Assembly: GCF_000497755.1 (NCBI RefSeq)
Contig: NZ_AYOD01000054.1
Coordinates: forward strand, 18,911-82,910
Direction of reading: 5' to 3'
From: Aliihoeflea sp. 2WW
GTDB lineage: Bacteria > Pseudomonadota > Alphaproteobacteria > Rhizobiales > Rhizobiaceae
Length of the DNA stretch: 64,000 nucleotides
Part shown: piece by piece, positions 25,156-33,138 of the stretch
Layout of the letters: every line of letters starts with the position of its first letter
How positions within the stretch are numbered: position 1 is the first letter of the stretch
The notes under the pieces: generated by a model
The model's input: only the letters and a program-made list of their open reading frames with translations
Databases searched by the model: none
Told to the model about the DNA's origin: nothing
Program-made: the position numbers and the translations under genes

Positions 25156-26328
25156 TCAGCCGGAAAGCCAGCGCAGCACCAGCGCCTCTTCCTCGTCCAG
25201 CCCTTCGATCGGCTTGCGATAGCGCTTGCGCGCTTCGGCCAGTTCCTCCATCAGCCGCCCGGTTGACCAGGAATCGACGACACGCGGATGAATGTAGCAG
25301 CGCCGGCAGACCGCGCGCGTGTTGCCCAGCCGCGCCGCCACCTTGTCGATGAGGGCGTTGAGAACACGCGCCGTCTCGGTTTTCGTTTCCGGCAGCTCGA
25401 CCGTCGAAAAAAGGGCGGCCGCACTGGTCGTCCCGCCCCAGGTGCGAAAATGCTTGGAGGAAAACTCCTCGCCCGTCGCCTCGCGGATGTAGGCGTTGAC
25501 GTCCTGCGAGCGCACCATGCGCCGCTCACCTTCCTCGTCGCGATACTGGAAGAGATGCTGGCCGGGCAGGTCCAGAATGTCCTTCATGATCCGCGCCATG
25601 CGCTTGTCGACGAGCTTCAAATTCCATTCCTTGCCGGACTTGCCCTTGAAGGCGAAGCGCAGCTTGGAGCCCTCGACCTCTACATGGCGCGCCCGCAGCG
25701 TCGTCAGCCCGAAGCTCTTGTTCTCGCGCGCATAGGCCGGATTGCCGACGCGGATCATCGTGTTGTCGAGAAGCCAGACGATGGAGGCGAGCACCTTCTC
25801 GCGCGGCAGCCCGCGCTTGCGCAGATCCGCTTCCATCTTCTCGCGCAGCCGCGGCAGCGCCGTCGCGAAGTCGACGAGGCTCTGGTACTTCACGTCGTCG
25901 CGATATTCGCCCCAGCGCGCGTGGTAGCGATATTGCTTGCGCCCCTTCAAATCGCGCCCCGTCGCCTGGATATGGCCGAGCGGGTCGGGCGAAATCCACA
26001 CATCGCTCCAGGCCGGCGGGATGACAAGCGCCTTGATCCGGGCAATCTCGTCGCGGTCCGTCAGCTTCGCCCCTTCCGGCGTCAGGAACGAAAACCCCTT
26101 GCCGGCCCGCTTTCGCCTGATGCCGGGTTCCGCGTCGCTGACATAGGAGAGGTCGTCCGGCCGGCGCAGCGCGATCGGCAGATCGTCTGCCGGCCTGTTT
26201 TCTCTGGATAGGGTTTCGAGCACGCCGCATCGCTCCTGGTCAGTTTCGCCAAATGCGCCGGATGCGTCGAAGGTTCCTTTCAGGAAGCGCGTCGCGCGGG
26301 AACCGCGCCTTTCCATTCGCGTTTCCAT
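25156..26328 (-). CDS. DNA topoisomerase IB (poxvirus/bacterial type)
   Basis: A 390-residue (from the chosen start) bacterial topoisomerase IB that relaxes supercoils through a 3'-phosphotyrosyl intermediate. The N-terminal domain has YVSDAEPGIRRKRAGKGFSF; the catalytic domain has GRKQYRYHARW, KMA...RIM, HFRTWGGT, and the active-site tyrosine in CYIHPRVVDSW near the C-terminus. The exact start is unsure: ATG at 26328 and 26316 are both available with weak ribosome binding sites, and the first 40 residues are not conserved. It stands alone, divergent from a small hypothetical gene. Confidence 0.9.
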   Translation of the reverse strand: METRMERRGSRATRFLKGTFDASGAFGETDQERCGVLETLSRENRPADDLPIALRRPDDLSYVSDAEPGIRRKRAGKGFSFLTPEGAKLTDRDEIARIKALVIPPAWSDVWISPDPLGHIQATGRDLKGRKQYRYHARWGEYRDDVKYQSLVDFATALPRLREKMEADLRKRGLPREKVLASIVWLLDNTMIRVGNPAYARENKSFGLTTLRARHVEVEGSKLRFAFKGKSGKEWNLKLVDKRMARIMKDILDLPGQHLFQYRDEEGERRMVRSQDVNAYIREATGEEFSSKHFRTWGGTTSAAALFSTVELPETKTETARVLNALIDKVAARLGNTRAVCRRCYIHPRVVDSWSTGRLMEELAEARKRYRKPIEGLDEEEALVLRWLSG

Positions 26329-26389
26329 CCGCCCGCCCCAAAAGGCTGGCCGCAAAAGACGATCACAAGAAAACATAGGCATACCCCTC

Positions 26390-26620
26390 ATGGACCATCG
26401 CGACCGGCTCATTCTCGCTCTCTCCGCTTTGATCCGCGCAGAGCGCGAGGCCCGCAACGCCTGGGACTCGGCACTCGCCGCCAATGCCCTTGCGCCCGAA
26501 ATCATCGACGCCATCGGCAGCGATCCGAAGCGCCTGATCGGACATGAAGACCTCGAACTGGCGGAGGCGTTCGTCTCGCCCTCTGCGACGCGCAGCCGCG
26601 CCACCGCGCGCTTCGCCTGA
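26390..26620 (+). CDS. Conserved hypothetical small protein
   Basis: A 76-residue, mostly helical, charged protein (MDHRDRLILALSALIRAERE at the N-terminus) with no recognised domain or membrane segment. The coding-like base pattern and the terminator at 26643-26667 support it as a real monocistronic gene divergent from topoisomerase IB. Function unknown. Confidence 0.6.
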   Translation: MDHRDRLILALSALIRAEREARNAWDSALAANALAPEIIDAIGSDPKRLIGHEDLELAEAFVSPSATRSRATARFA

Positions 26621-26642
26621 TCATTGGAGGCTGTTCGTTCTG

Positions 26643-26667
26643 GCCCGGCGGTTTCGCCGGGCTTTTT
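26643..26667 (+). terminator. Rho-independent terminator
   Basis: GCCCGGCG-GTTT-CGCCGGGC followed by TTTTT: an 8-bp perfect stem after the small hypothetical gene and before the amidase gene. Confidence 0.85.
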
Positions 26668-26735
26668 GCTGTCTGGCCCTTGGACGTCCTCTCCCGCCCC
26701 GCTATCAGGGAACGGCAATTTGGGAGGCACATGGA

Positions 26736-28157
26736 ATGACGTCCGAACTGATCCGCAAATCCGCCTGTGAAATCGTCGATGGGCTGCGCACCGAAAAATG
26801 GTCGCCGCGCCAACTGCTCGACGCACTGGAAGAGCGGATCGCCGCTGTCGACCCCGCCGTCAACGCGCTGCCCACCCTCGCCTTCGAGCGCGCCCGCAAA
26901 CATGCCGACGACATCGCCAGGCGCCCGGTCGCCGAGCGGGGCCAGCTTACCGGCGCGCCCGTCGCCATCAAGGACCTGACCGAGGTCGAAGGCGTGCGCA
27001 CCACCCACGGCTCGCGCATCTTCGAGAACCACGTCCCTGCCCGCTCCGATATCATGGTCGCGAATCTGGAAGACGAAGGCGCCATCATCTACGCCAAGAC
27101 CGCGACGCCCGAATTCGGCGCCGGCGCGAACACATTCAACGACGTCTTTGGTGCAACGCTCAATCCGTGGAACACGTCCCGCTCGGCCGCCGGCTCGTCT
27201 GGCGGCTCGGCCGTCGCGCTTGCCACCGGCATGGCGTGGCTGGCGCAGGGCTCGGACCTCGGCGGCTCGCTGCGCAATCCCGCTTCGTTCAACGGCATCG
27301 TCGGCCTGCGCCCCTCGCCCGGCCGCGTCGCCGCCGATCCGGGCATGCTCGTCGATGACATCCTGTCCGTCGAAGGACCGATGGCCCGCACCGTCGAGGA
27401 CGTCGCGCTCCTTCTAGACGCCATGACCGGCGAACATCCCGCGAGCCCCATCTCGCTGCCGCGCGACGGCACCAGCTTCCGCAAGGCCGCGCAAAGCCGC
27501 GCCCTGCCGAAGCGCGTCGCCTTTTCCGCCGATCTCGGCGGCATCACCCCGGTCGATCCGGAAGTCGCCGACATCTGCCGCACAGCCGCCTACCGCTTCA
27601 CCGAGCTCGGCGTCGAAGTCGCCGACGCCCATCCCGACCTCTCGGACGCGCGCGAAACCTTCCAGACGTTGCGCGCCGTCAGCTTCGCCACCGGCCACGC
27701 CGCCAAGCTCGAAACGCATCGCGATCTGCTGAAGCCGGAAGTGATCTGGAACATCGAGAAGGGTTTGGCGCTCACCGTCGGCGACGTCGCGAAAGCCGAG
27801 GCACGCCGCGCCGGCATCATCACCCGTGCCCTCGCCTTCTACGAGGACTACGACCTCCTGCTGACGCCAGCGACCATCGTCTCGCCCTTCCCGGTCGAGA
27901 ACCGCTACGTCACCGAATGCGCCGGCGTGAAATTCGACACCTATATCGACTGGCTGACCATCGCCTTCGCCGTCACGCTGACGACTGGCCCTGCTCTGTC
28001 GCTGCCCTGCGGCTTCACGCGCGAGGGACTGCCGGTCGGTCTGCAGATCGCAGCCCGACCGCGCGGCGAGGCGCGGCTCCTGGCCGGAGCCGCCGCCCTT
28101 GAACGCCATCTCGATCTCGGCACGGTCGAGCCGATCGATCCGCGCCCGGGAAACTGA
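26736..28157 (+). CDS. Amidase signature family protein
   Basis: A 473-residue amidase of usual length. The catalytic triad is visible: Lys in GAPVAIKDLTE near residue 81, the cis-Ser in the AAGSSGGSAVALATG block near 155, and the nucleophilic Ser in QGSDLGGSLRNPA near 180. It hydrolyses carboxamides (RCONH2 to acid and ammonia), probably in the cytoplasm as no signal peptide is seen. TGGGAGG precedes the start; ATG 26736 is preferred over 26731, which is out of frame. It is monocistronic, converging on the SIMPL-domain gene, so substrate is not suggested by context. A GatA role is unlikely because GatB/C are absent. Confidence 0.9.
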   Translation: MTSELIRKSACEIVDGLRTEKWSPRQLLDALEERIAAVDPAVNALPTLAFERARKHADDIARRPVAERGQLTGAPVAIKDLTEVEGVRTTHGSRIFENHVPARSDIMVANLEDEGAIIYAKTATPEFGAGANTFNDVFGATLNPWNTSRSAAGSSGGSAVALATGMAWLAQGSDLGGSLRNPASFNGIVGLRPSPGRVAADPGMLVDDILSVEGPMARTVEDVALLLDAMTGEHPASPISLPRDGTSFRKAAQSRALPKRVAFSADLGGITPVDPEVADICRTAAYRFTELGVEVADAHPDLSDARETFQTLRAVSFATGHAAKLETHRDLLKPEVIWNIEKGLALTVGDVAKAEARRAGIITRALAFYEDYDLLLTPATIVSPFPVENRYVTECAGVKFDTYIDWLTIAFAVTLTTGPALSLPCGFTREGLPVGLQIAARPRGEARLLAGAAALERHLDLGTVEPIDPRPGN

Positions 28158-28177
28158 CGCGCTCTAAGCTGAGCGCC

Positions 28178-28909
28178 TTATTCGGGCGCTTCGCTGCCGC
28201 CGATGGCGAACGTCACGTCGACATGGACGACATAGCTGTTCTCGCCCGTCTCGACGGGAACGGAGCCGCCCGAATCGGCTGCCATCCGCATCATTGCGCG
28301 CTCCTGCATCGGCATCGGCGGCGGAGCGGTGCGCTCCGACATCCCGATCACGTCGCCCAGCGTCACGCCGGCCGCTTCCGCCAGCGTCCGCGCGCGGCCC
28401 ATCGCATCCTCGACGGCCTTGCGGCGCGCCTCGGCGGTCGCGGCCGACGGATCGTCGTTGACGAAGGAGATCGACCCGCCCTGGTTGACGCCCAGCGTCA
28501 CCGACTGGTCGAGGATCTCGCCCACCTTCTCGATGTCACGGATGCGGATCGTCAGATTGTTGGTCACCTGATAGGCGACGATCCGCGGCTGTTCCGTGCC
28601 GTCATTGTTCTCCGGGTAGACGTAGCGCGGGTTGATCGACAGCCCCGCTGTCTGCAGGTCGCGATCCGCGATCCCCGCCTCCTTCATCGCCGCGATCACG
28701 TCGGCCATCGCCTCGTTATTGTCGTCGAGCGCCGCGCGCGCGGTCTCGGCCTCGCGCAAGACGGCAAGGTTGACGATCGCCATGTCCGGCGCAACGGCAG
28801 CCTCGCCCATGCCGGAGACGACGATCTTGGGAAAGGGCCGCTCCTCCTGAGCGTGTGCGGCAAGCGGCAGGGCAAGCGCGAGGATGGCGGTCGAGACGAG
28901 AAGGCGCAT
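28178..28909 (-). CDS. SIMPL-domain (DUF541) periplasmic protein
   Basis: A 243-residue exported protein with a signal peptide ending at AHAQ near residue 20, followed by the SIMPL/DUF541 domain: KIVVSGMGEAAVAPDMA at the start, ...AIVNLAVLREAETA..., and RRKAVEDAMGRARTLAEAAGV in the C-terminal half. These proteins (E. coli YggE relatives) are linked to oxidative-stress tolerance, but the molecular role is not known. A Met-rich stretch (PMPMQERAMMRM) near residue 205 might bind metal. It stands alone, convergent with the amidase gene. Confidence 0.88.
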   Translation of the reverse strand: MRLLVSTAILALALPLAAHAQEERPFPKIVVSGMGEAAVAPDMAIVNLAVLREAETARAALDDNNEAMADVIAAMKEAGIADRDLQTAGLSINPRYVYPENNDGTEQPRIVAYQVTNNLTIRIRDIEKVGEILDQSVTLGVNQGGSISFVNDDPSAATAEARRKAVEDAMGRARTLAEAAGVTLGDVIGMSERTAPPPMPMQERAMMRMAADSGGSVPVETGENSYVVHVDVTFAIGGSEAPE

Positions 28910-29028
28910 GAGGTAACTCCCGGAATATGCGGATCGAATTTGAATGCGTAAGCAGCGATTATGGGCGCATTGCGGCGCCGCAAAGCTTGTGCACCCGGCC
29001 AAAAGCCACTAATGCCAACACCCGTGTG

Positions 29029-29104
29029 GGGCCTGTAGCTCAATGGTTAGAGCCGGCGGCTCATAACCGCTTGGTTGGGGGTTCGAGTCCCTCCGGGCCC
29101 ACCA
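29029..29104 (+). tRNA. tRNA with anticodon CAT, probably tRNA-Ile2 (lysidine type)
   Basis: 76 bases including the encoded CCA. Acceptor GGGCCTG pairs with CGGGCCC (one G-T); D arm AGCTCAATGGTTAGAGC; anticodon loop CTCATAA on a stem GGCGG/CCGC-type; T arm GGGGGTTCGAGTCCCTC. The D-arm and anticodon region resemble E. coli ileX more than elongator or initiator Met tRNAs, so I favour Ile2 read with lysidine. Its 3' end is the attachment site of a small integrated element. Confidence 0.9.
29091..29104 (+). repeat. Left attachment repeat (attL) inside the tRNA 3' end
   Basis: The 14 bases CTCCGGGCCCACCA of the tRNA 3' end recur exactly at 30761-30774, the hallmark of site-specific integration into a tRNA gene. 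Confidence 0.75.
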
Positions 29105-29474
29105 ACTCACTTCTTACCTCAATAAAATCAATGACTTAGGGTGCGTCAAAAGTGCCCAAAATGACGATTTGGGGGTAACGAAAATAGCGAATACCCCTGC
29201 GTTCGAGTCCCGCGATGCCCCTGGTGGGTTCGAGGCGAAGTATAGATTCTAGCGGCTGGCTTCGAGATTCCACTGCTCGATCATGGACTTAGGCGCTTCT
29301 GTATAGTGCCACGACCGAGCAAGTAATGCAGCATGTATTGCCCCGTGCGGTTGCGGGTTCGTGTCCTAAGCGTTGCAGGTTCGAGTCCTTCACTAGTCAA
29401 CTAAGTGTTGACTACCTGAGAATCGCCGTCATTGTGATAGGAACATATTCCTGGATTCGTGAGAGGGATCTAAA
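29105..29474. other. Low-GC islet left arm without genes; contains tRNA-like fragments
   Basis: 370 bases with no convincing coding frame. T-arm-like strings GTTCGAGTCC recur at about 29200-29209 and 29379-29388, with a near copy GTTCGTGTCC at 29357-29366, echoing the T arm of the intact tRNA. They may be scars of earlier integrations or arm sites for an integrase now lost. A GGGGGTA string at 29171 resembles the repeats at the right end. Confidence 0.5.
29395..29413. promoter_or_regulatory. Operator-like perfect inverted repeat upstream of the P-loop gene
   Basis: AGTCAAC-TAAGT-GTTGACT, a perfect 7-5-7 palindrome 61 bases before the ATG. Its right arm TTGACT could be a -35 element, so a repressor here would block transcription of the islet gene. 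No repressor gene is present in the islet. Confidence 0.5.
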
Positions 29475-29771
29475 ATGACCGTAATCGTATTTGGCCCGCA
29501 GCAGTGCGGGAAAACCCGCAACGCTCAGAAACTTCAGAGCCTGTTCGGGTGTGAACACTTGGTGGACGGCTTAAAGCCAACGACCACTCACGGAAATGCG
29601 TTCATGACAGACGACGGTCGGATTTTGCGAGAAATACCAGCATCCTCGCTTGTCCTGAGTAATATGCCCTTGTCAGACTGCCACCGGTTTGCGGACAAAC
29701 TGGGTTGCGACAAACTCATCTCTTATGCGGCAGCGATGGAGTTGGTCGATAAAGCTAATCAGGGGCATTAG
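29475..29771 (+). CDS. Small P-loop protein of the islet, unknown function
   Basis: A 98-residue protein with a clear Walker A motif GPQQCGKT at residues 7-14; the rest (REIPASSLVLSNMP near 55) has no family I recognise. Too short for a complete kinase or AAA domain, but the frame is intact and GAGAGGGA precedes the ATG. Base composition is clearly lower in GC than the chromosome. Such short P-loop genes occur in phage and plasmid cargo; no function is claimed. Confidence 0.7.
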   Translation: MTVIVFGPQQCGKTRNAQKLQSLFGCEHLVDGLKPTTTHGNAFMTDDGRILREIPASSLVLSNMPLSDCHRFADKLGCDKLISYAAAMELVDKANQGH

Positions 29772-29919
29772 GGCGATCGGCGGATTACCGCTCACTTCCA
29801 AGTTCACACCTTCTTGAAGTATATAAGGGATGCTACCTATCGAGCACGAGAACAACGTCAAGTTCTCAAATTCTAGATGCCCGCGACACCCTTAATCGGT
29901 CCTCGCGGGTATTCGCTTT

Positions 29920-30360
29920 TCAGATACCTAGTTCAGCGTGATAATTTTGAAGCGTCGAGAATCGGTAGGGCCGAAGGATATTTTGATCATCCTTCGTTAC
30001 GCCGATGACGTATCGGTCAACGTACTTCTCAAACTGAGTTGAGATGTGCAACGTGCGGTCTTTGATCCTGACGTACTCGTCGGATGGGATCGTAAACGGC
30101 CTAGCCGAGATATACTCGTCCTTCACCAGGAGGATCGACTTCGAATAGTCTAATCCCTTCGTGCCATTCGTTATGAAGCATGCCTTGTGCTTTATGTGGG
30201 AGCGGAGCGGTATGCCGAACCGAAGCCCGTTATGAGAAATAACGAGAATGCCATAGCCCCGTTCTTTCTCCCCGTCCCAAACCCCGGCGCGCTTGTCGAG
30301 CACTTCGACCAAGTGCTCATTCTCATCAAAGAACACCGCTTCCAATTTCTGCAGTAGCAA
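29920..30360 (-). CDS. Type III toxin-antitoxin toxin, TenpN/ToxN-like endoribonuclease
   Basis: About 146 residues from TTG at 30360, which has a G-rich site (GGGGGACGGGG) just upstream. The order of motifs EHLVEVLDKRAG, RGYGILVIS, GLRFGIPLRSHIKHK, KGLDYSKSILL and the C-terminal DDQNILRPYRFSTLQNYH is what I recall from TenpIN-family toxins (ToxN/AbiQ fold). The context is diagnostic: upstream on the same strand lie a terminator hairpin (30382-30407), two 31-nt repeats with 51-nt periodicity, and a strong promoter, exactly the type III layout in which the repeat RNA neutralises the toxin. The frame stays open to 30414 through the terminator; those residues are unlikely to be translated. Confidence 0.78.
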   Translation of the reverse strand: MLLQKLEAVFFDENEHLVEVLDKRAGVWDGEKERGYGILVISHNGLRFGIPLRSHIKHKACFITNGTKGLDYSKSILLVKDEYISARPFTIPSDEYVRIKDRTLHISTQFEKYVDRYVIGVTKDDQNILRPYRFSTLQNYHAELGI

Positions 30361-30381
30361 TCCCCGTCCCCCAAGGCATAA

Positions 30382-30407
30382 AAAAAAGGCCCTTGCGGGC
30401 CTTTTTT
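30382..30407 (-). terminator. Terminator between antitoxin RNA and toxin gene
   Basis: On the minus strand AAAAAAGGCCC-GCAA-GGGCCTTTTTT, a perfect symmetrical hairpin with A and T runs, 21 bases before the toxin start. In type III systems such a leaky terminator sets the ratio of antitoxin RNA to toxin mRNA. It could also act in the other direction. Confidence 0.88.
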
Positions 30408-30514
30408 CATTCAATCAGGTACTTCTTTATTTAACGTGGCGCACACCCTACGGCCACATCTTTCAACGGACGTTTCTGTTTTTAACGTGGGGAGCGTCCT
30501 TCCTCCACATCATG
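30382..30514 (-). ncRNA. Putative type III antitoxin RNA with two 31-nt repeats
   Basis: Transcribed leftwards from about 30514. Repeat 1 occupies 30511-30481 and repeat 2 30460-30430 (51-nt period). Both begin GATGTGG and end CCACGTTAAA, so GTGG/CCAC can pair, while the 14 inner bases differ. That pattern, constant ends with variable inner loop, points to conserved RNA structure rather than coding sequence. No start codon with a ribosome site follows. Ends are inferred from the promoter and terminator. Confidence 0.72.
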
Positions 30515-30520
30515 GGACCG

Positions 30521-30549
30521 TATCTACATCCCTATGGTCTGTATGTCAA
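30521..30549 (-). promoter_or_regulatory. Sigma70-type promoter of the antitoxin RNA-toxin operon
   Basis: On the minus strand, -35 TTGACA (30549-30544), 17-base spacer, -10 TAGATA (30526-30521). The -35 is a perfect consensus match and the spacing is ideal. Expected start near 30514, a few bases before the first antitoxin repeat. Confidence 0.8.
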
Positions 30550-30688
30550 GGCTTGCGAGTTTGAATGTCTGCATAAGCGAACGTAGGAACTGACATAGCT
30601 GACTTCTGCACACGAATCCACTAAGGATGAACAGTAGGCGTTGCACCCTTGTCCGCTGTGGAATCGCAATGTCTGCACCTTGAAAAAT

Positions 30689-30711
30689 GGGGGGTATCCT
30701 AGGGGGTATCC
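30689..30711. repeat. Tandem GGGGGTATCC repeats near the islet's right end
   Basis: Two direct copies of GGGGGTATCC separated by TA, about 50 bases inside the right attachment repeat. Position and spacing suit arm-type binding sites of a tyrosine integrase, but no integrase is encoded within the islet. Confidence 0.45.
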
Positions 30712-30760
30712 AAGTTGAATGACCCGAGAAAACTCAACGATTTCAACGTTTCACGGTTGT

Positions 30761-30774
30761 CTCCGGGCCCACCA
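30761..30774 (+). repeat. Right attachment repeat (attR), copy of tRNA 3' end
   Basis: CTCCGGGCCCACCA, identical to 29091-29104. GC content returns to the chromosomal level right after it. The stretch 30550-30760 between the toxin promoter and this site holds no convincing gene. Confidence 0.75.
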
Positions 30775-30873
30775 TCGCCTCAACCCGGCTTCGCCGGCGT
30801 CGCGACCGGATTGCGATGACGCCGGATAAAACCCGCTCCGTCGGAATTTAGCCCCGAAACCTTCTCGGCAACG

Positions 30874-32898
30874 TCAATCCAGACCCACGCGACTTGCGCC
30901 GGTGCGAAACAGCGCTTCGGCTTCCGGCGAGAATCGAAAGGTGGAGAGAAAGTCGTTCACGCCGAAATTCGGCAATGATTTCCGGATCATTACCGCGAAC
31001 ACCCGGCCCTCCTCGACGCGTCCGGCAAGTGCCAGGCAATATGCGGCGATCGCCAGAATGATGTTGTGGGCATTGGGCCTGGCGGAAGCCTTGATCGCCC
31101 ATTCCGCGGCCTCCTCATATTGCCCTAGCCGCACATGCGCCATGGCGCGGGCGCCGAGCATGCCGAACAGCAGCGGATCGAACGGGCTCAAACTGCGCGA
31201 ATGATCCGACGAGGCGATGGCGGCAGCGGGATCGCCGGACTGGGATTGCACGAAGGAGAGCGCGTAGTGGCCGAGCGCGAAATTGGGGCTGAGGTCCACC
31301 GCCCGCTCCAGTTCGGCGACCGCCTGGTCCTGGCTGCTGCGCAACCACAGCGCCCGCCCCATCGCCCAGTGCGCCGCGGGGTCGTGATCGTCGACGATCA
31401 GGCTTCGGCCGGCCGCCTCATAGGCGAGGTCGGCTTCCTGGTCGCGATCGGCCCAGTGCTGGAAGGCGTTCTGCCAATGCGTGAACGAGATTCCCGCATA
31501 GGCGCGGGCAAAGGTGGGATCGGCCTCGCTCGAGCGCTTGAAGAATTGATGGGCGAGGTCATTGTCCGCCTTGGTGAAGCGGTACATGTGCCAGAGTCCG
31601 CGATGATAGGCCTCCCAGGCGTTGAGCGAATTGGGCGGCTTCAAGATGGCGCGGTTCTTCTCGGCGGTCTCGACCTCGCTGGCGATGGAGGAGACGATCA
31701 TGTTGCAGATGTCGTCGAGGAGGAGGAAGGCATCGTCCGGTTTGAGGTCGAATTCGTCCGACCAGACGATCCTCGTGGTCCGCGCCTCGACCAGTTCGAC
31801 CGACACCAGGATGCGGCCTGAGCTTCGCCGCACCATGCCGGTGGTGAAATAGTCGACATTCAGCCGCTTCGCCGCATCCTCCGGTCCGGTGCCTCGTTCC
31901 GAAAGTGCGAACACGGAGCCGCGGGCGATGATGAACAGGTTCCGCAGCTTGGCGAGCCGCGTGATGATGTCGTGGGTCAGGCCATCGGCAAATCCGGCCT
32001 CCCCATTCAGCCTGTCCGGCTCCGCGAAGGGCATGACGGCAAGCGATGCCCGCTGCAGTCGCGCCTGCTCGATCGCCGGCGTCTCCTGATGGGCATGTTC
32101 GATCGCGTAGACCGGCGCTCGCTCGGAAGGCTGGGCAGGCGCCTGATCGTTGCGCATGTCCTGCCACGCCCGCCGGATCGGGTCGAACTCCATATCCTCA
32201 GCCTCGAACAAGCGCGCGATCGCGGCGAGGTGCTGTTCGGCCTCGGCGGGCAACCCGCACGCAAGCAAAGTTCTTAAAAGCAGGATTTGCGCCCGCGCGT
32301 CGAACGGGGAAAGCTCGACCCAGCGTTCCACATGCGGCCGCGCCTCGCGTGGATCATTCGGCAAGAGTGCCACCAGTCTTTCGAGCAGGGCCGCATGGCT
32401 GGCGCGATAACGGCTTCGCTGGGTCGCCACCCAATAGTCGAGCTGTGGGCTGCGTTGCAGGTCCAGGCCTTCCAGGAAATCGCCGGCGAAGAGGCGGCAG
32501 AGCCTGCTCAGGCTGGCAAGATCGAGCGTTTCCAGTCCGGCCCGCATCGCCGCTTCGACCTGCACCGCGTCGACCAGGCAGTCCGTCAGGTCGAGCGAGA
32601 TCATATCGCTTCTGGAAGTGACGCGGGCACGTCCCGGCTCGTCGAGAATCGCCCTGAGCCTGCTCAGGCACCAGCGCAGTTCGCCCTTGGGATCGTTCGG
32701 CACATCGCCGAGTAGCTCGCAAAGACGGCCGCGGCCAACGGGGTGCGCGGAAACGGACAGATACGCCAGTAGCGCCCGCACCTTCCGCGAAGGCGGAAGG
32801 TCGACCGGAACGCCGCTGCGAACGACGGAAAGCCGCCCGAACATCGATATCGTCAATGCGGCGGCATTGGCCTCGTCGCCGCGTTCAAGCGTTTCCAT
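30874..32898 (-). CDS. SARP/BTAD-type transcriptional regulator with C-terminal TPR region
   Basis: A 674-residue regulator. An OmpR-like winged helix (about 10-95, FGRLSVVRSGVPVDLPPSRKVRALLAYL) is followed by a bacterial transcriptional activator domain (about 100-230), then a middle domain like the TolB-N/adenylate-cyclase-associated region (LAVMPFAEPD...GFADGLTHDIITRLAKLRNLFIIARGS, near 290-400), and TPR-like helices to the end. ATG 32898 is chosen; GTG 32922 is possible. It is divergent from the cysteine-synthase-like gene 240 bases away and is probably its activator. Whether it senses a ligand through the middle domain or partners through the TPRs is unknown. Confidence 0.85.
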   Translation of the reverse strand: METLERGDEANAAALTISMFGRLSVVRSGVPVDLPPSRKVRALLAYLSVSAHPVGRGRLCELLGDVPNDPKGELRWCLSRLRAILDEPGRARVTSRSDMISLDLTDCLVDAVQVEAAMRAGLETLDLASLSRLCRLFAGDFLEGLDLQRSPQLDYWVATQRSRYRASHAALLERLVALLPNDPREARPHVERWVELSPFDARAQILLLRTLLACGLPAEAEQHLAAIARLFEAEDMEFDPIRRAWQDMRNDQAPAQPSERAPVYAIEHAHQETPAIEQARLQRASLAVMPFAEPDRLNGEAGFADGLTHDIITRLAKLRNLFIIARGSVFALSERGTGPEDAAKRLNVDYFTTGMVRRSSGRILVSVELVEARTTRIVWSDEFDLKPDDAFLLLDDICNMIVSSIASEVETAEKNRAILKPPNSLNAWEAYHRGLWHMYRFTKADNDLAHQFFKRSSEADPTFARAYAGISFTHWQNAFQHWADRDQEADLAYEAAGRSLIVDDHDPAAHWAMGRALWLRSSQDQAVAELERAVDLSPNFALGHYALSFVQSQSGDPAAAIASSDHSRSLSPFDPLLFGMLGARAMAHVRLGQYEEAAEWAIKASARPNAHNIILAIAAYCLALAGRVEEGRVFAVMIRKSLPNFGVNDFLSTFRFSPEAEALFRTGASRVGLD

Positions 32899-33138
32899 GC
32901 GCGTTTCCACGCTTCCAACCACGCTCCCGCCCGCGGCTCGACTTTACCACTATGGCCGGGTGATCGCATCCGGCTTCTGCGCATGAGGGAGACAGCGCCG
33001 TCCGGATCAGCACGACCGGGTCTTTCGGCGTAGAATACACCGGCCCAGCGGATGATTGCCGCATCGACTGAGCTTCGTGGTCGGCATCGTCGCCTTGGGC
33101 CGCCGTCCAGCAGAAAATCGACACACAGGAGATCGATC

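Noticed and set aside
29029..29104. Elongator tRNA-Met
   Set aside because: The CAT anticodon allows it, but the D arm and anticodon stem resemble the ileX/Ile2 type. Decision would need tRNAscan isotype scoring.
30192..30410. ATG-initiated 72-residue frame at the toxin's upstream end
   Set aside because: It begins inside the terminator hairpin and is out of frame with the toxin; it has no features of its own.
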